Of a DNA stretch of 64,000 nt, positions 32,798 through 47,700 are shown one piece after another. Position 1 is the stretch's first letter. Every line of letters starts with the position of its first letter. The stretch lies in contig CM053332.1 of assembly GCA_028583605.1 (NCBI GenBank), positions 24,060,692 to 24,124,691 on the forward strand, given 5' to 3'. The translations under genes were made by a program, and so were the position numbers. The notes under the pieces are model-generated. The model ran no database searches. It worked only from the letters and a program-made list of their open reading frames with translations, and was not told the origin of the DNA. This stretch comes from Dastarcus helophoroides. Lineage: Eukaryota; Arthropoda; Insecta; Coleoptera; Bothrideridae.

Positions 32798-35700
32798 ATG
32801 ACGGACAATTTAATTTCTTCGCCGCTAATTAAAAAATTGGGTACATTATCGTTACATACTTTGGGTATACAACTTAACCTGCATCTTATTTAGGACACAA
32901 TCTATTTGAAATAAGAGAGAGAGCTTTACTTACCTTGATTTCTAAGTTAAACAAAGGATTTGTATTCGACAACGACCTCGCTAGGAGTAAAGAAATTTTA
33001 TCCAAGCTCTTCGATTGGTTTCTGTACGAACCCTGCAGCCGAGAAGAAATCGTTTTTACATTGCTCAAAAGGATACTGACAGTATGTGGAATAACTCTTA
33101 GTTCGAACTCGAATAAAGTTATTAGTTCGAATTCGAATAAATTTATTAGTTGGAACTTGAATAAAGTTATTTTTACTCAAATTAAGTTATAGTTCGAACT
33201 CGAATAAAGTTATTAGTTCGAACTTGAATAAAGTTATAATTTCGACTCAAATAAAGTTATTAGTTCGAACTCGAAGAAATTTATTAGTTGAAACTTGAAT
33301 AAAGTTGTTTATACTCAAATAAAGTTATTAGTTGGAACACGAATAAAGTTATTAGTTCGAACTCAAGTAAATTTATTAGTTGGAACTTTAATAAAGTTAT
33401 TTATACTCAAATGAAGTTATTAGTTGGAACTCGATCAAAGTTATTGGTTCGAACTCAAGTAAATTTATTAGTTAGAACTTGAATAAAGTTATTTATACTC
33501 AAATAAAGTTATTAGTTGGAACTCGAATAAAGTTATTAGTTCGAACTTGAATAAAGTTATTATTTCGACTCGAATAAAGTTATTATTTCGACTCGAATTA
33601 AGTTTTTAGTTCAAACTCGAATAAAGTTATTAGTTCGAACTCGAATAAAGTTAAATATGTCGTTTAATTTGTTAATTTTAGTCGAAGAGTGGTCACGCAG
33701 TAATTAATCATTATGGAGCAAATGCGATTTTAAAAGAATTGAAACAAATTCGAGATTGTGTCGAAGCAAAGTATCATCATTATGTGAAGGAGCTCGTTGA
33801 AGTTGTGGAGAAGGAAAGAGAAGATGTAGTTGTGCCCCCTTTAGTGAGTGATAAACCACTCAGCTACAGATCGGGCGAATCTGATTATGAACCTGTCGAT
33901 TCAACTGCCACGTCATTAAGGGGACACATTGTTAAAGAAGGATCTGTTGATCAGCAAAAATGGTACGAGGTTTGTTAATGCAGATTGTAGATGTTGCTAA
34001 CTCGAAAATTACCTTTTAACTTATTAATGCATACTATAGATAGAGTGAGGGATAGAGCTCATACCACATATAGAACAAAGTATGCAGATTCTCACCACAG
34101 TTGGGGTGATTGTTTGCATATTACAAATCTTGTCTAATGAGGATTTGGACAGTTATTAAATGAAAGTGCGCAATAATTGGTTTTATTTATGTTAAAACTT
34201 AAACGTTGGGTTTTTATTTATGTTAAAAGTTTCAGTCCAAAATTTTAGTATGTAGTTAAAGTTTGAAGACATTCAAGATGTTGCATAACATATTTTGAAT
34301 AATTTAATTAAATTGTTGGTCATAAATTTAAATATATAATTGAATTTGTCTCTTTAGACAAGCCCCCAGATGTCTTAAATTAGCAAGTTCAACGACTAAC
34401 GTCGATTTTTTTTAAGCGCCGAATCCGAGTATTCGGTGGTCGAGGCGAGCAGCTTCAGCAGGGCGGATTCCGTCTACGAACACCTTCCGAATTTTTTCTT
34501 CGACTGGCAACCCCTGATCACCGCCGACGAAAACGTCCTGGAATCTGTCGAGAAGTCCTTGCGGGACCCCCCGCAACCTTCGGCGCTGTTACATTCCTGC
34601 AAGTTTTTCACCGACGTCTTATTGCACGATTTCCCGGCGGAGGTATTCCTGCAGAGACCGCAGATCTTGACGGTAGAATTTCAGCGAAAATTCATAGGCA
34701 GCGATCTGATGTTCGAATCGATTAGTTGTTTCAGGATATTCTAGCGACGACTAACTCGACTCGAGTGGGTGGCGCCGTTTTAAATTGTTTGATCGAGTTG
34801 ACGAGAGCTCTGAAAGTGAGGACGAATCATTGTAAGGATGTCGCTATGCATAGTTTAAAAAAATACGTGAGTTGGTGGGTGTTTGGCGCGATGGGGTTGT
34901 TTTTATTAAATTTTTTGTAGTTGACCGGCGATTCGGATTCTGTTTCGTCTCAGAGCGAGTCCGAAGATGGCGTTACGTCTAAAAATCATCGGGGGTATGC
35001 CGGTGGTGATAACGTTCTTCGTAAACATGAAATTCCGACGACGAAGTATTGCTTTATGACATTAAAAAACATTCTGAAGTATCTGTTTGTAAAACCGGAG
35101 AGTTTCAGGGATGAATACAGGAAAAAGCGTCATAGGGTGATATTTATTTTCTAATTATCTCTTAAAAAATTGAAATACAAGTTTTGTCCCCTGAAACCAA
35201 GAAAGATTAAAAAACACAACAACCTTTGCTGTGTTTTTTAATCTTTCTTGGTTTCAGGGGACAAGATTTATATTTCAATTTTTGAAGATAACCAAGGACC
35301 AGTTCGTTCCGCCTTAATTAACCCTTATTTTGCAATTTGATTGCAGGTGGGCGTTAACAACGCTCTATATTTACTAGACGAAGTTTTATTGTTATTGGGG
35401 GAATGTTTTAAAAAAGAAATTTGGAATCAGAAACAGAACGAGATAATTAGTAGAGTTCTACGTGATTTTAACGAAGTTCTGGTGAAATTCGGAGATATTT
35501 TGGAGTATTACAGGTATGTCATTTTCGACTAGTTTTGCCCAATTTATTTGAATATTTCAGATTCGAGGTCGTAAGCCAAGAGGAAAATGTGGATTATCGC
35601 GTGGTACAATTGTGTTTGTTGCACAAGTGTCGAGAAATGTTGACGAATTTTTTGCCACTTTCAAAAATTAATATATTCGTGCCCAAGACGCTGAAGGTGG

Positions 35701-38700
35701 CACTCTCCAACAGCTTGATGGATGTTCCGTTATGTCAGTTGTTCCCCAATTTGCACGCCAGCCTTCTGGAATTCGTAGAAGTAAGCGCTCGGGGTTTAAA
35801 ATTAATAACGAACTGTTATGTTTGTTAATTTTATTTAACATTTTTTTATCTACCATGAAAAATTAAAATACAAAACGTCCCCTGAAACCGAAAGGGACAG
35901 GTTTTGTATTTTAATTTTTGAAGATAACCAAGGACCAGTCCGTTCCATCAAAAAAAAATCTACCATGAAGAATAACGATCTGTTACTTGACTCTGTTGCC
36001 TTCGTTAATGTCTTAAATTACTCATTTTTGAGATTCACTTCTTCATTTTATTTTCGAATTCTGCTATTTGTTAAGTTAACATTTCTATTTCATTTGTTCG
36101 AAATATTAACATATTCAACCAAATTTTTTACTTCTTTCGCTTTTTTTTAAAGGTTTTCAAATAGCGTTATATTTTTTTAATTTGGCTTTTTAGTGAAAAA
36201 TTAAAAAGTGTTTGAAATATTTTGTTTTTTGATTATTTTGATGCTTTGCTTAAAATTTTGACTCCAAATTTTTTCACTTTTTTTTTTGTTTGATATTTTT
36301 AGATTCTTCTGATGGAAGTCCCTATTTTGTTTCTTTTTCTGGAAATTCCGTTTTCTCGCTTTTTGTGCCAATTTGATTTTTTCAAAGATTCAATTTTTCA
36401 ACATTTGAGATGTCAATAGTTTTCTTGAAATTCTCAATTTTAGTTTCTTTGTGTTAGTATTCGGTTTTTTTTTACTATTTTATGACAAGTACAAGATTTT
36501 TATATCAATCTTTGAAGATAACCAAAGATCAGTGCGTTCCACGAAAATGAAATTAGTTATTTTCAGTTTTGAGATACAAATCTTGTCCCCTGAAACCAAC
36601 AAAGATTAAAAAACACAACAAAGGTTGCTCTAACGCGTTTCGACAGCCAAGAGATCTCTCTGAAAGAAAAAAAAAACAATTTTTCTGGCAAATGCGAATT
36701 TCCAGAAAATTAGTAAAATAATTTCAAAAGAAAAGACAATCTCGATAAAACTTCGCGATTTGTCTTTCAATTTTAAAGATAACCGAGGATCAGTCTGTTC
36801 CATCAAAAAAAATATTCAGTTTTATGGACATTTCATTGTTTGCCTCTAAAAACCCGAATATTTTCCAAAATTGATATTTTTTCCCCTTTTTTATTCAACC
36901 TGCTTAATATTTTTATTTCCTTTTTTAATTTTCGATTCAATTTTATTTTGCAAATTCTGTGACTTCAAAAATTCTGTTTTTTTGGAAATTTTAACGTTTT
37001 TTAAAATCCTACATATTTCAAAATTTCGACCTTTTTAAAAGCTCGGATTTTTCAAAATTTTGACTCTTCTCAGTATTTTGACTTTTCTTAAAAATTCAAT
37101 TTATCTTCAAAATTCAACTTCTTTTAAAAATTCAACTTCAAAATTCAACTTTTCTTAAAAATTCAACTTAAAAATTCAACTCTTCTTAAAAATTCAATTT
37201 TTTCTTACAATTTCGAATTTTCCTAAACATTTTTACTTTTTGGGGGAATGTTTTGTAATTTTTGGTTTTATGGCAAAATGTCGACCTTGAAAATTTCGAC
37301 TTTTTCTAGCAATTTCCATTGTTTTTGAATTTTCGATCGTTTTCCAAAAAATTGATTTGTTTAGTTTTTTGAAGATTTTAGCTTTTCAAAAATTCTGCTT
37401 TTGTGGAATTTAAACCTTTTTTAAAATCTGAAATATTTTAAAATTTTGGTCTTTTTAAAAGCTCGCATTTTTCAAAATTTCGATCCATCTCAGTATTTTG
37501 ACTTTTCTTAAAAAATCAACTTTTTTTAAAAACTCAATTTCTCTTAAAAATTCAACTCTTCTTAAAAATTCAACTTTTTCTTACAATTTCGAATTTTCCT
37601 AAACATTTTTACTTTTTGGGGGAATGTTTTGTAATTTTTGGTTTTATGGCAAAATGTCGACCTTGAAAATTTCGACTTTTTCTAGCAATTTCCATTGTTT
37701 TTGAATTTTCGATCGTTTTTCAAAAAATTGATTTGTTTAGTTTTTTGAAGATTTTGGCTTTTCAAAAATTCTGCTTTTGTGGAATTTCAACCTTTTTTAA
37801 AATCCTAAATATTTTAAAATTTTGGCCTTTTTAAAAGCTCGTATTTTTCAAAATTTCGACCCTTCTCAGTATTTTGGCTTTTCTTAAACAATCAACTTTT
37901 CTTAAAAAATCAACTTTTCTTAAAAATTCAATTTCTCTTAAAAATTCAACTCTTTAAAAATTCAACTTTTTTTCACAATTTTGAATTTTCCCAAACATTT
38001 TTACTTTTTGGGGGAATGTTTTGTAATTTTTGGTTTTATGGCAAAATGTCGACCTTGAAAATTTCGACTTTTTCTAGCAATTTCCATTGTTTTTGAATTT
38101 TCGATCGTTTTTTAAAAATTGATTTGTTTAGTTTTTTGAAGGTTTTGGCTTTTCAAAAATTCTGCTTTTGTGGAATTTTAACCTTTTTTAAAATCCTAAA
38201 TATTTTAAAATTTTGGCCTTTTTAAAAGCTCGTATTTTTCAAAATTTTGACCCTTTCAGGATTTTGACTTTTTTTAAAATTGAATTTATCTTAAAAAATC
38301 AATTTATCTTAAAAATTCAGTTTATCTTAAAAATTTAACTTTTCTTAAAAATGCAACTTTTCCTTATAATTTCGAATTTTCCTAGAAATTTTAACTTTTT
38401 GAGAGAATGTTTTGAAATTTTTGGTTTTATTGCAAAATGTCGACCTTGAAAATTTCGATCTTTATCATTCAAAATTTTATCTTTTTTATATTTCAAATTT
38501 CTATCCTTTTTATGTTACATATTTTTATTTTCGCTATTATTCTCTACAATTTTAATTTTCGATTCAATTTTATTTTGCCAATTTTGATTTTTTTTATAAT
38601 TCAAAATTTTATCTTTTTTATATTTCAAATTTCTTTGTTATGTTTCAAATTTTTATGTTCGTTATTATTCTCTACAATTTTAAGATTGAGGGATTAGATT

Positions 38701-41700
38701 TTCAGCCTCCAAAACACGGCGACGCCCTTGCAGACATTCAGAAAGATCAAAAGCGTGTGTCGCGCCATGACGGCGGCCCACCAATTTTCAAAAAATTACC
38801 AACAAATGAACATAACGGAGAGCACGTTGCTTTTCAATAAATCGCTACCCGCCTTGGAGTTTCACATGGATCTCAACATGATCAAGTTTTTCGTAGAGAT
38901 ATGCGCCACGAAATTACCCCTTTATGGCACTGTTGAGTCTCATGCGGCAGTTGAGGGTGAGTTTTTGCAAAAAAAAAACTATTTTGATTGCTTGGTGGTT
39001 TTTGTCATATTTTTCTTTAAAAGTCGTTTAAAAAGAAAGCCAAAAGTATTTAAACAATTCGAAAATATGATAAATCGCTAGTAGATATTCCGTAGATAGT
39101 CGAATTTGCATTTTCTTTACCAGATGCTCCTTTCACAAATCTGGATTTTCAGTTACTTTTTAAAAAAATTGAAACACAGAACTTGTCCCTTGAAACCAAG
39201 AAAAATTAAAAAACACAACAAAGGTTGCTCTAACGCGTTTCGTGTGTGTTTCAATTTTTGAAGATAACCAAGGACCAGTCCATTCCATCAAAAGTTACTT
39301 TTTTTGTTAACCATCTTGTTAAGATGTCATACCTGACATTCTGTTGTACATTTGCACATAATTTACATCAAAACTTGAGAATGGAACAGTTATCTATTAG
39401 AATCGCTGTTATGATTGCTGAATGCGATTTATGCGCCTTTGTTTATAAAATTTGTAACCAATGATGACCTTTCAAAGCTAATATTGTATAAAATTTCTAG
39501 TTTAACTTTGTGAAATGTAAAATGTTCATTGAAATCTTTTGAACGTTTATTTATGAAGTATCTCTGGTTTGCCCCAGATGCAATGTTGAAGCTGTTATCT
39601 CACCATTCAGAGGAAATTAGAGTGGAAACATATAAGAGATGTCACAGGAAAGTAGTCGGGGCCGTTGGGCCCAAACTGAACCTTACCGGCACCGGAACAC
39701 CAACATCTCAAGTGCTGTTCCTCCTGAAGGATAAACTGCTAACTGAAATGTGCATGTTTGGGATAAAAAGCGATAATGAACAGGTATAGAATTCTTTTAA
39801 CAAATTTTATGAAACGAAGCTTAATTATAATTAAAAACTAATTTTCTATTATCTTTGACACAATTGGCGTTTAAGCTCAACATTGTTTTTCAAAATTTGA
39901 TTCTTACAATCGAAATTTCAAGTTTTTTTTTGTTGGTAATTTTCAGTTAAATAGATTATTACAATTTCGAAGTGTTTTGTTAACTTTTGAGAAGTTTTTT
40001 TGTAAAATTTTGACATAAAAGTTAAAATATTTATCAAATAATCTGATAACAAGATATTCATTGCATTCGTAAAATTTAGACTTCTCTTTAAGAAGTTTCG
40101 TATTTCAATTTGAAATTTTCATCTATTCGACTATTTTTTCAAATTTTTCAAATTATATTTAATCTTAAAAGGTTCAAAATTTCGAAAAATTCTAATGCAC
40201 AGACCAATAGGTTTGAACTTTTATTAGATTCGAAGTTTGGTAACCAAAAAGCGGTTTCGATCTTATTAGATCTCGTCAAATCGAAACCGGTCTTTGGTTT
40301 CCAAACTTCGAATCTGATAAATGTTCAAACCTATTGGTCTGTGCATTAGAATTCTTGTCTTCTGGGAAATTGTTCTTAGAGAGCAACCGCTTCGCTAGGT
40401 GGCAGTGTTTCAACTGTTGGTAGTTCAGCTAGCTATGATTCGCCACTATACACGCCGCCTGAATAGGTTGCATTCTACTTGCATTTCGAAAAATGTTTAT
40501 TTTATAAATTCAGAATTATTCAAAATTTACGAAACATTTCGACCTTTACATATTCAAAGTTTTTCTCTTAATTTTGAGTAAAAATTTGGATTTTTTTTTA
40601 ATAAATTAATCAGCTAAGACATTTAAAAAGCCTTTAGGGGTTAAACCCAAAATTTTAACTTGGAATGCTTAAAAAAAAAGAATTCAAAATTCCAATTTTG
40701 ATATTAAAAATCATAATTTTGAGAAAAAAAGTAAAATTTGAAAATTAAACTTTATTTTTTTTTTGAGAAAGTAATGAAATTTTAAGTTTAAAGTAGTCAT
40801 TTTGAGATTAAAGTTGTAATCTTAGGGTAAAGTTGAGATTTCGAATTTTCAATCCAAAATTCTAAAAAAGTACACATTTCGAGTTAAGAATTTTTCTAGA
40901 AAAACGTTAAAAGTTATCTAACGTGGACAAAGTCGCGGGTAACATACAGTCGGTCGATTTAGCTGCCTTTTAAGTAAAAGCGAATTTTTGGGAACGGTCT
41001 CACCTTCCTGGATTGAATTAATCCGTTGTGTGTTCTAGATTCGAAAATATGCCGATGACATACTTTTGCATATTTTGAAGTCCAAGCTGCTAATTACGGA
41101 AGAGGTCTGGAAGTGTGTTAAGGAATCGATTGTACCAACACTCCCCATACTTCTATGCTTCTCCTCGAAGGGTACTGCCTTAGGTAGAACTTTGATTGAA
41201 TTCGTAGAGCCAGATATAGCGAAACAGCACGACTTGGAGGACATTGAGGTGATTATTTCGCGTGCATTATGTTTAATTATCTTGTTTTTTGTATTTGTGC
41301 GCTCTGTAATTGGAATGACTTCCGTTAGATAGGATATCAAATAAATATATAAAAATTCTTTCTCGTCGCAGATTATTAAAGGCAACGTCGTGTTGTTGTT
41401 TAACGAAGAGGAAGTCATTAGATCGGAAGCGTTCTCGAGACTTTGTTGGCTTTTATCGTCCCAACCGAGCTCCAGAGATTACTTGCCTAGACTGAACACG
41501 TTGCTAGAGAAAAATCTATCCGACATCTGCCTGCTGCAGAGGAAGATCGAAGTTAACAAAATCCGATGCTCGGACCACTTCTACCAGGTGCGCCCTCCTC
41601 TCTGTGTCTGCTTGTAAACGGAACTGTAATCAAACTGAATCAGTTTCTTGCTGTGATAGATTTAACAATGTTCCGGCGCCAACACGCACGGAATTCATTT

Positions 41701-44700
41701 TCCAAATCAGCAATTCAGTTCGCTGGCCGCAAACGTGTGAATTCCTAGACATGCGTTCATTCTATGGAATAATCGAACGATTTTCAGAATCGAATACATT
41801 GAATTTAAATACTGTTGAGAATCGAATAAATATTCGAATACAAAGAATCGAATTATGAGATAATAAAATACCTACTAGAAAAATTGTCTCGGCGGCCTAT
41901 TCGAGGTATGTGGTGGCGAGATATGAATTTCGATTTCAGTACTTTTGTACCTATGCCCGTAATTGGTAATTCCCTAATTGAATATATACAAATTTTTTAA
42001 TATAAATAAATCTTGAAGCTTTAGAATTCACATACCTATCTTTAACTTTGATTGGATTCGCATATTGGCACCGTATTTCCTAATATTGTTAAATTTCATT
42101 ATTAAAATTGAAAGCCAGATTTTAAAAAGTACTTAAGCATTGTATTATTTAATAATTTTATGAGAAGGATGAAGCAATAAATTAAAAATTAGGTACATAT
42201 TCGAATGCAGGAATATGTGAGCATAATGCGTAACCAACCATCCCGGATAAAAATGATGTCGAATACAATACGCATTCAATAATGCATGTCAAAGATCTTG
42301 AATACAAGAATCGGGTACAGTATTCCACATCCGAGAAGTGAAGAATCAGAGATGTAGCGTAGTTAGGAGACCGATTCTATTCACTACTCAGCATTCCAAT
42401 GTTTTGTTGTATCGGACTACTACAATCTCGAAAACATATTTTGTATTCGAATACAAGCAAGTACCCGAGAACTTATGAATCATGCGATGATGAGATGCTT
42501 GCGCGAGGCGAGAACCGATTCTATTCATATTCTCACTTCAACTCACGGAGTCTGGGAGTATTCGAATACTTCAGTTGAGAATCGGATGTATTCGAGATAT
42601 TGTAAGAATCGAATACATCTCACAACTTGTATTCGAATAACCCAACACTAATTCATTACATTGCCAAAATTCGAATTCTTGTTTGACAAATCTAACCAGT
42701 ATTGAAATATCTTGTCCCCTGAAACCAAGAAAGAATAAAAGACACAACACCTCTAACGCTTTGGTTTCAGAAAAGAATATTTGTATTTCAATTTTTGAAG
42801 ATAACCAAGGACCAGTTCATTGCGCCAAAAAAAATCAGTATTTCCCTGAAGATGATAACTCAGCTATTGAAACGAGTTAAAGCAACCTTTGTTGTTTTTT
42901 AATTTTTCTTGGTTTCAGGGGACAATATTTCTATTTCAAATCTAACGAGGATTTCGTACGGCGACGTATGCGGCCGGCTTTGGGCTATGTTCGATGCTAA
43001 TTTTTATTTTGTTGTAGCCCAGCAGCGTGCATCAAGTGTTCGATTTGTTGGATTCGCCCGGTATGGAGCCGGTGATTAAGAGATCGGCGTTGACGCAGTT
43101 GAGCGTGATGATGGAGGATCATCTGTTACACGATATTTTTGTCAGCAGGAACGGAACCGAACTGATTCTAAAGCTGATAGGTTGCGCTCTAAACGAAGAA
43201 GATTACAACACGTATCCGGATTCCGTTGTACCGGCGATATCCGTCCTTAAAAGCGTTTGTTATTACAATCGCGACGTTCGGGAGGATCTCAGTAGGAATA
43301 TCGACGTTTATTACTTCATTTTAAGGGGTAATAGTTCGATGTCAGTGGTTTTTTCTGAAAATTCGTAAACTCTGGTTTGAAATTTACCCTTTCGGTCATG
43401 CCATTCTCATATAAGAACTATATTTTATCAAATTTCCTCGATTACATTGTCCTTATTTGGGACGACGCATGGTAGACCACATTGGAGTCCCCTTGGACTC
43501 TTCTATTGGGTTGACAAGAAAGTAATTTCGGTTTTGTGGTATGAAAAATATCACAAAGAGTAATTATACATTTTCCATTTTGTTCAATGACCTTTTGCCA
43601 TCTTTCTTGTAGCATCATGATTCGCGCTCATAGAATTTCTGAGCCTTCTCAGAAAAAACTGAACAAAGTGCGATTTAAGGTTATAATTTGAAAATTGGAA
43701 AACCATTCATAGAGTTCTGCAAACTACGAAATAAATGGTAATTAGATGGTGCTAGGTCAGGGCTGTATGGGGGATACGCCATCACTTCCCAACCAAGCTC
43801 TAGTAATTTCCCACGAGTTACCAAAGAAGTATGAGGCCTAGCATTGTCATGGTGGAACACAATTCCTTTCCGATTTGCCAATTCTGGTCTTTTTTTCTTT
43901 TTTGCTTCATCCAGTTTCATTAGCTGTTGGCAGTACACATCCGAACTGATTGTCTGGTTCCTTGGAAGCAGCTCAAAATACGCAATTTTTTTATAATCCT
44001 TAATTAATTAATTACTTAGTGCTCATTTATTACTTTTGGGTAAAATTTCCAATCTTAACTTCGACATTTGAACTATAATTTGGAACTCTCAAGTTCGACT
44101 TCAGTTTCGATATTTAAATCTTTCAAATCTAGTCTATCTCGACGTTTTGAAAAAAAAATTAGAATTAACCAGTATTTTTTTCAAAATACGTGATTTTTGA
44201 ACTTTTCGGAACAGCTTCAAATTTCAGATCAAAGACGAAATTGGGAATATTAGATATTAAAGATGAAATAAAAAAAAGTCAATAGAAGCTTCCATTTTAA
44301 TTTGTAATTTCGATTTTTGTCGAAACTTTAAATTTATTTTAGAAAGGAAAAGGATGAATCTAAAAATCTTCAGGAAAAGTAGAAATTTGGACGAAAAATT
44401 AAAAGTAAGGAAAGAACTTTATCAAACAAAATCCAAGAGCTTCGAAGTTAAAGTCAATTTTTTTTTAAACTAAAAATGTTGAGTTTACCGAAATATTTAG
44501 AAAAAATTTAAATATTGAGAAAAAACCGGAAATTTTCTGATGAAGCAAACATTTACTGATGAAGCAAAAATTTTGGATTTAAACTAGATTTTTTTTTAAA
44601 GTAGAAATTGCGTGACTAGAATTAAAATTTGAAAAAATTAATGCACACAATTTTTAGTGCAAAGCGAAAAATTTAGAAAAGAAGTTAAAAAAACTGAATT

Positions 44701-47700
44701 TGTAAAATAAAGATCTTTAGAAAAATTTAAAATTTTAAACAAAAGAAACGCAAACATTATAAAAAATAGTTCTAGTTAAACTGAAAATTTTCAGAAAAAC
44801 GAAATTTTTAAATCATTTTTTTAGAAATTTCGATTTTAAAGTCGAAATGGAAAAATAAAAAATTGATATTTCTGAATTATTCCAAAATATTAAATAAAAA
44901 TTAAGTCTTAAAAAGATCAAAAGTTGGAATTTCAAATGAAAATTTCGTTTAAATAAAAGGAAAATGAAAAGTCCAAACTTGAATTTAAAAAAAAAGTATA
45001 TTTTTAAACTAAAATGAATATTTTGAAAATAATGTCAAAATGCGTATAAATATGTTCATCAAAAGAGAGAAATCTCTGAAAAAGTTGAAATGTTGAATTT
45101 GAATCAAAAATTAAAAGAAAGTTGAAAGAATTTTACAAAAAAAGTTGATATTTCGAAAATTTCTAAAAATAATCGAAATTTAGAAAAACGTTGCAATACA
45201 TAGAAAATTTATGAATCAAAAGTAAAACATTTTTGAGAAAAAGTAGCAGAATTCGGCAAAAAATTATTTATACGTCCTTGGAATTAAAAAAAAATTAATG
45301 AAATCGATTATGTGCTTACAGAGACGTAAAATTGAAGAAAATAATTTAGAATTTTTAATTTAAACTCGGAATTTTGTTAAATTATCAAAATTTCTAGAAA
45401 ATATTCTTCAGAAAATATGACACATTAATTATTTTTACGTATTCGTCTCTTTTATTTATTTTTTTCATTTTGGTAATTAGTAAAAATAATGAATAGAATG
45501 TAGTAACCTTAACGTTATATAAATTGGACAAATAAAAACGTGAAATTTACCCCTTGGACCCCCCTGGCTACGTGCCTGGTGGCTGACACATAAAAATTGA
45601 AAAGGTTGAAAGCTAAAGACGGTCATTATCAATTTGAGACGAATTCGATGGTTTTCCAATAAATTGTGAATGTAATCTCTCAGGTTTGTTCCTTTTTTGG
45701 ACCGAAGAAAGGATGAAAGAAGACTGCAGCATCCTCCTCTTCCTGTTGATCTACAGCGACTTCGTCAGAGGAAGCCCCTCTAAAGCCGACATGGCGCTAC
45801 CGGCTTTGGTTCCCGCTACCTTAAAGGTGCCGTTCTCGTGTGATACATATTTAAAAACCAGCCAGTACACCGGGGAGAACTTAGCGGGTAAGTCGGCCCA
45901 AACGAAACGCTGGATCGAAGGAAGACTTGTCACGTTTTAGTACCCTTGAAAACCGATCGGTGGAGTCTGAGTTGCATTCAAACGCATTGGAACGCCGAAT
46001 TATTCGGTGGCTATAACGAGTTGATTAAAATGGAAAATGTTTCATACGAGAACCTAGAATGTAATGATCTCCTGAAACTAAGCGATTACGATCTGAGGTG
46101 CCTCAAGTGGTCTTCCGTGGAGTACGCTCTGGATACTTGCCTTAATGACATCCAGAATGGTACATCGCATACCGTAGTGGTGGAAGCCGTGCATAAACTG
46201 AACACGTAAACTAAAGATCGAAAGGAAGAATTGATCGTTATTAATTTCAATTTCAGGTACACTTACTTATATGGGATATCTTTAGATAACAGTTTTAATA
46301 TTTTATCGCTCCGTTGGGAGGTAACCCTTGCCAAATTCCTAAGAGTACTTCCATCAAGCAAAGAAGATGTGCTACTACTTCACGAATTAATCACTTTTTT
46401 GGAAAAATTGGTCGCTTTTTATAAAATTTGTGGTAAGTTTACGCCTCAAGTAGTTTTATTACTGTTTGGCAAAATATGCAAATGTGGAAATATAGGAATA
46501 AAGAAATATGGCGATTTCAGATACATCTTGTTGGATAATCGACACTTTCAAAGATCAGAATCAAACGGTTCTTTCCATATTAACAATGGACGACGATGAC
46601 GACGAAGATAACAAACTTTTAACTAAAGATTTGCTCAATATCATCGCGGAATGCGCGATGCAGGAGCAGCATTTCTTCGATTTTTACGTGAAGGAGTCGC
46701 CGAAACGTAAACCGTGCTCTTGGTCGGGCATCGTCGAGCTCGTCGCCGAGTGTTTGAAATTCGGCGATTCGCAACATTTCTACAACTTGGGTAAGAGCGC
46801 GGAAAATACGTTTCAAATTCGACGAAAGTTGACTGACATTTTCGCACAGTCGCAGGGTTTTTTTTAAAGTTTAATCCACTCGCGAAGTGCAGCCCCATTA
46901 TACCTTTAAAGCGCCGCGAATAGGAGGCAAAAACAAGGGTAGTTGACGACAGGCCCGTAACAAATCGAATTTTTCTCTAAATTTGCTATTTTTTTCTCAA
47001 GATTTTTACTTCAAACCTCAGTTTCAACGTTTTTCCTAAAATTTGGACTTTTTTTCGTAAATTTCGGGATTTTCGTGAAATTTGGTCTTTTTTCTTTCAA
47101 ATTTCCAATTTAAATCTGACGTTTCTATATTCGTTTTCCGAAAGTTTCAAATTTTAAATCGAAATGTCTCATTTTTTTCTAAAATTTCTATTCCAATCTC
47201 GACAGTTTTATATTTATCGTGGACTTCGCTATTTGCGGGGTTGCCAATTTTGAAGTTTGTCCCCAATTTTGGGGACAACATTGGGGATCTTTCAGGAGCA
47301 TCCACTTGTTCTAAAATGAATGTGCATGAGTTAAACACGTTTGTTTTCTAGTTTTCTTAACATTCTTTTATGTATCCAAGAAACCTCGGGCGCTTAAAAT
47401 AAAATATCGAATTTTTCTCTAAATTTGCTATTTTTTTCTCAAGATTTTTAGTTCAAACCTCAGTTTCAACGTTTTTCCTAAAATTTGGACTTTTTCCGTA
47501 AATTTCGGGATTTTCGTGAAATTTGGTCTTTTTTTCTTTCAAATTTCCAATTTAAATCTGACGGTTCTTCATTCGTTTTCTGAAAATTTAAAAAAAAAAC
47601 GATATTTAACTTTATAGTAAAAATTATTTTCGAAATTCGGAAGAATCAAACGCATTTCGACATTACAAATTTCGATAACAACAATAATTCCCAAAATTGC

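Noticed and set aside
33097..33655. CRISPR-like regularly spaced repeats
   Set aside because: Units are head-to-tail without unique spacers, and the context is a eukaryotic intron.
33097..33680. Open frames in the 24-bp repeat
   Set aside because: Produced by the repeat unit; the stretch is bounded by rotatin donor and acceptor sites.
35163..35313. Hairpin elements as ordinary TIR MITEs
   Set aside because: The unique tail with A-run is on one side only, and TSDs are 11-13 bp and variable, which does not fit a cut-and-paste element with fixed TSD.
38640..38840. Frame containing QPPKHGDALADIQK as coding
   Set aside because: The rotatin exon is read in the next frame (TFRKIKSVCRAMTAAHQ), which continues through a phased donor and joins exon 10.
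41039..41418. Minus-strand open frame of 127 codons
   Set aside because: Shadow of rotatin exons 11 and 12 on the opposite strand.
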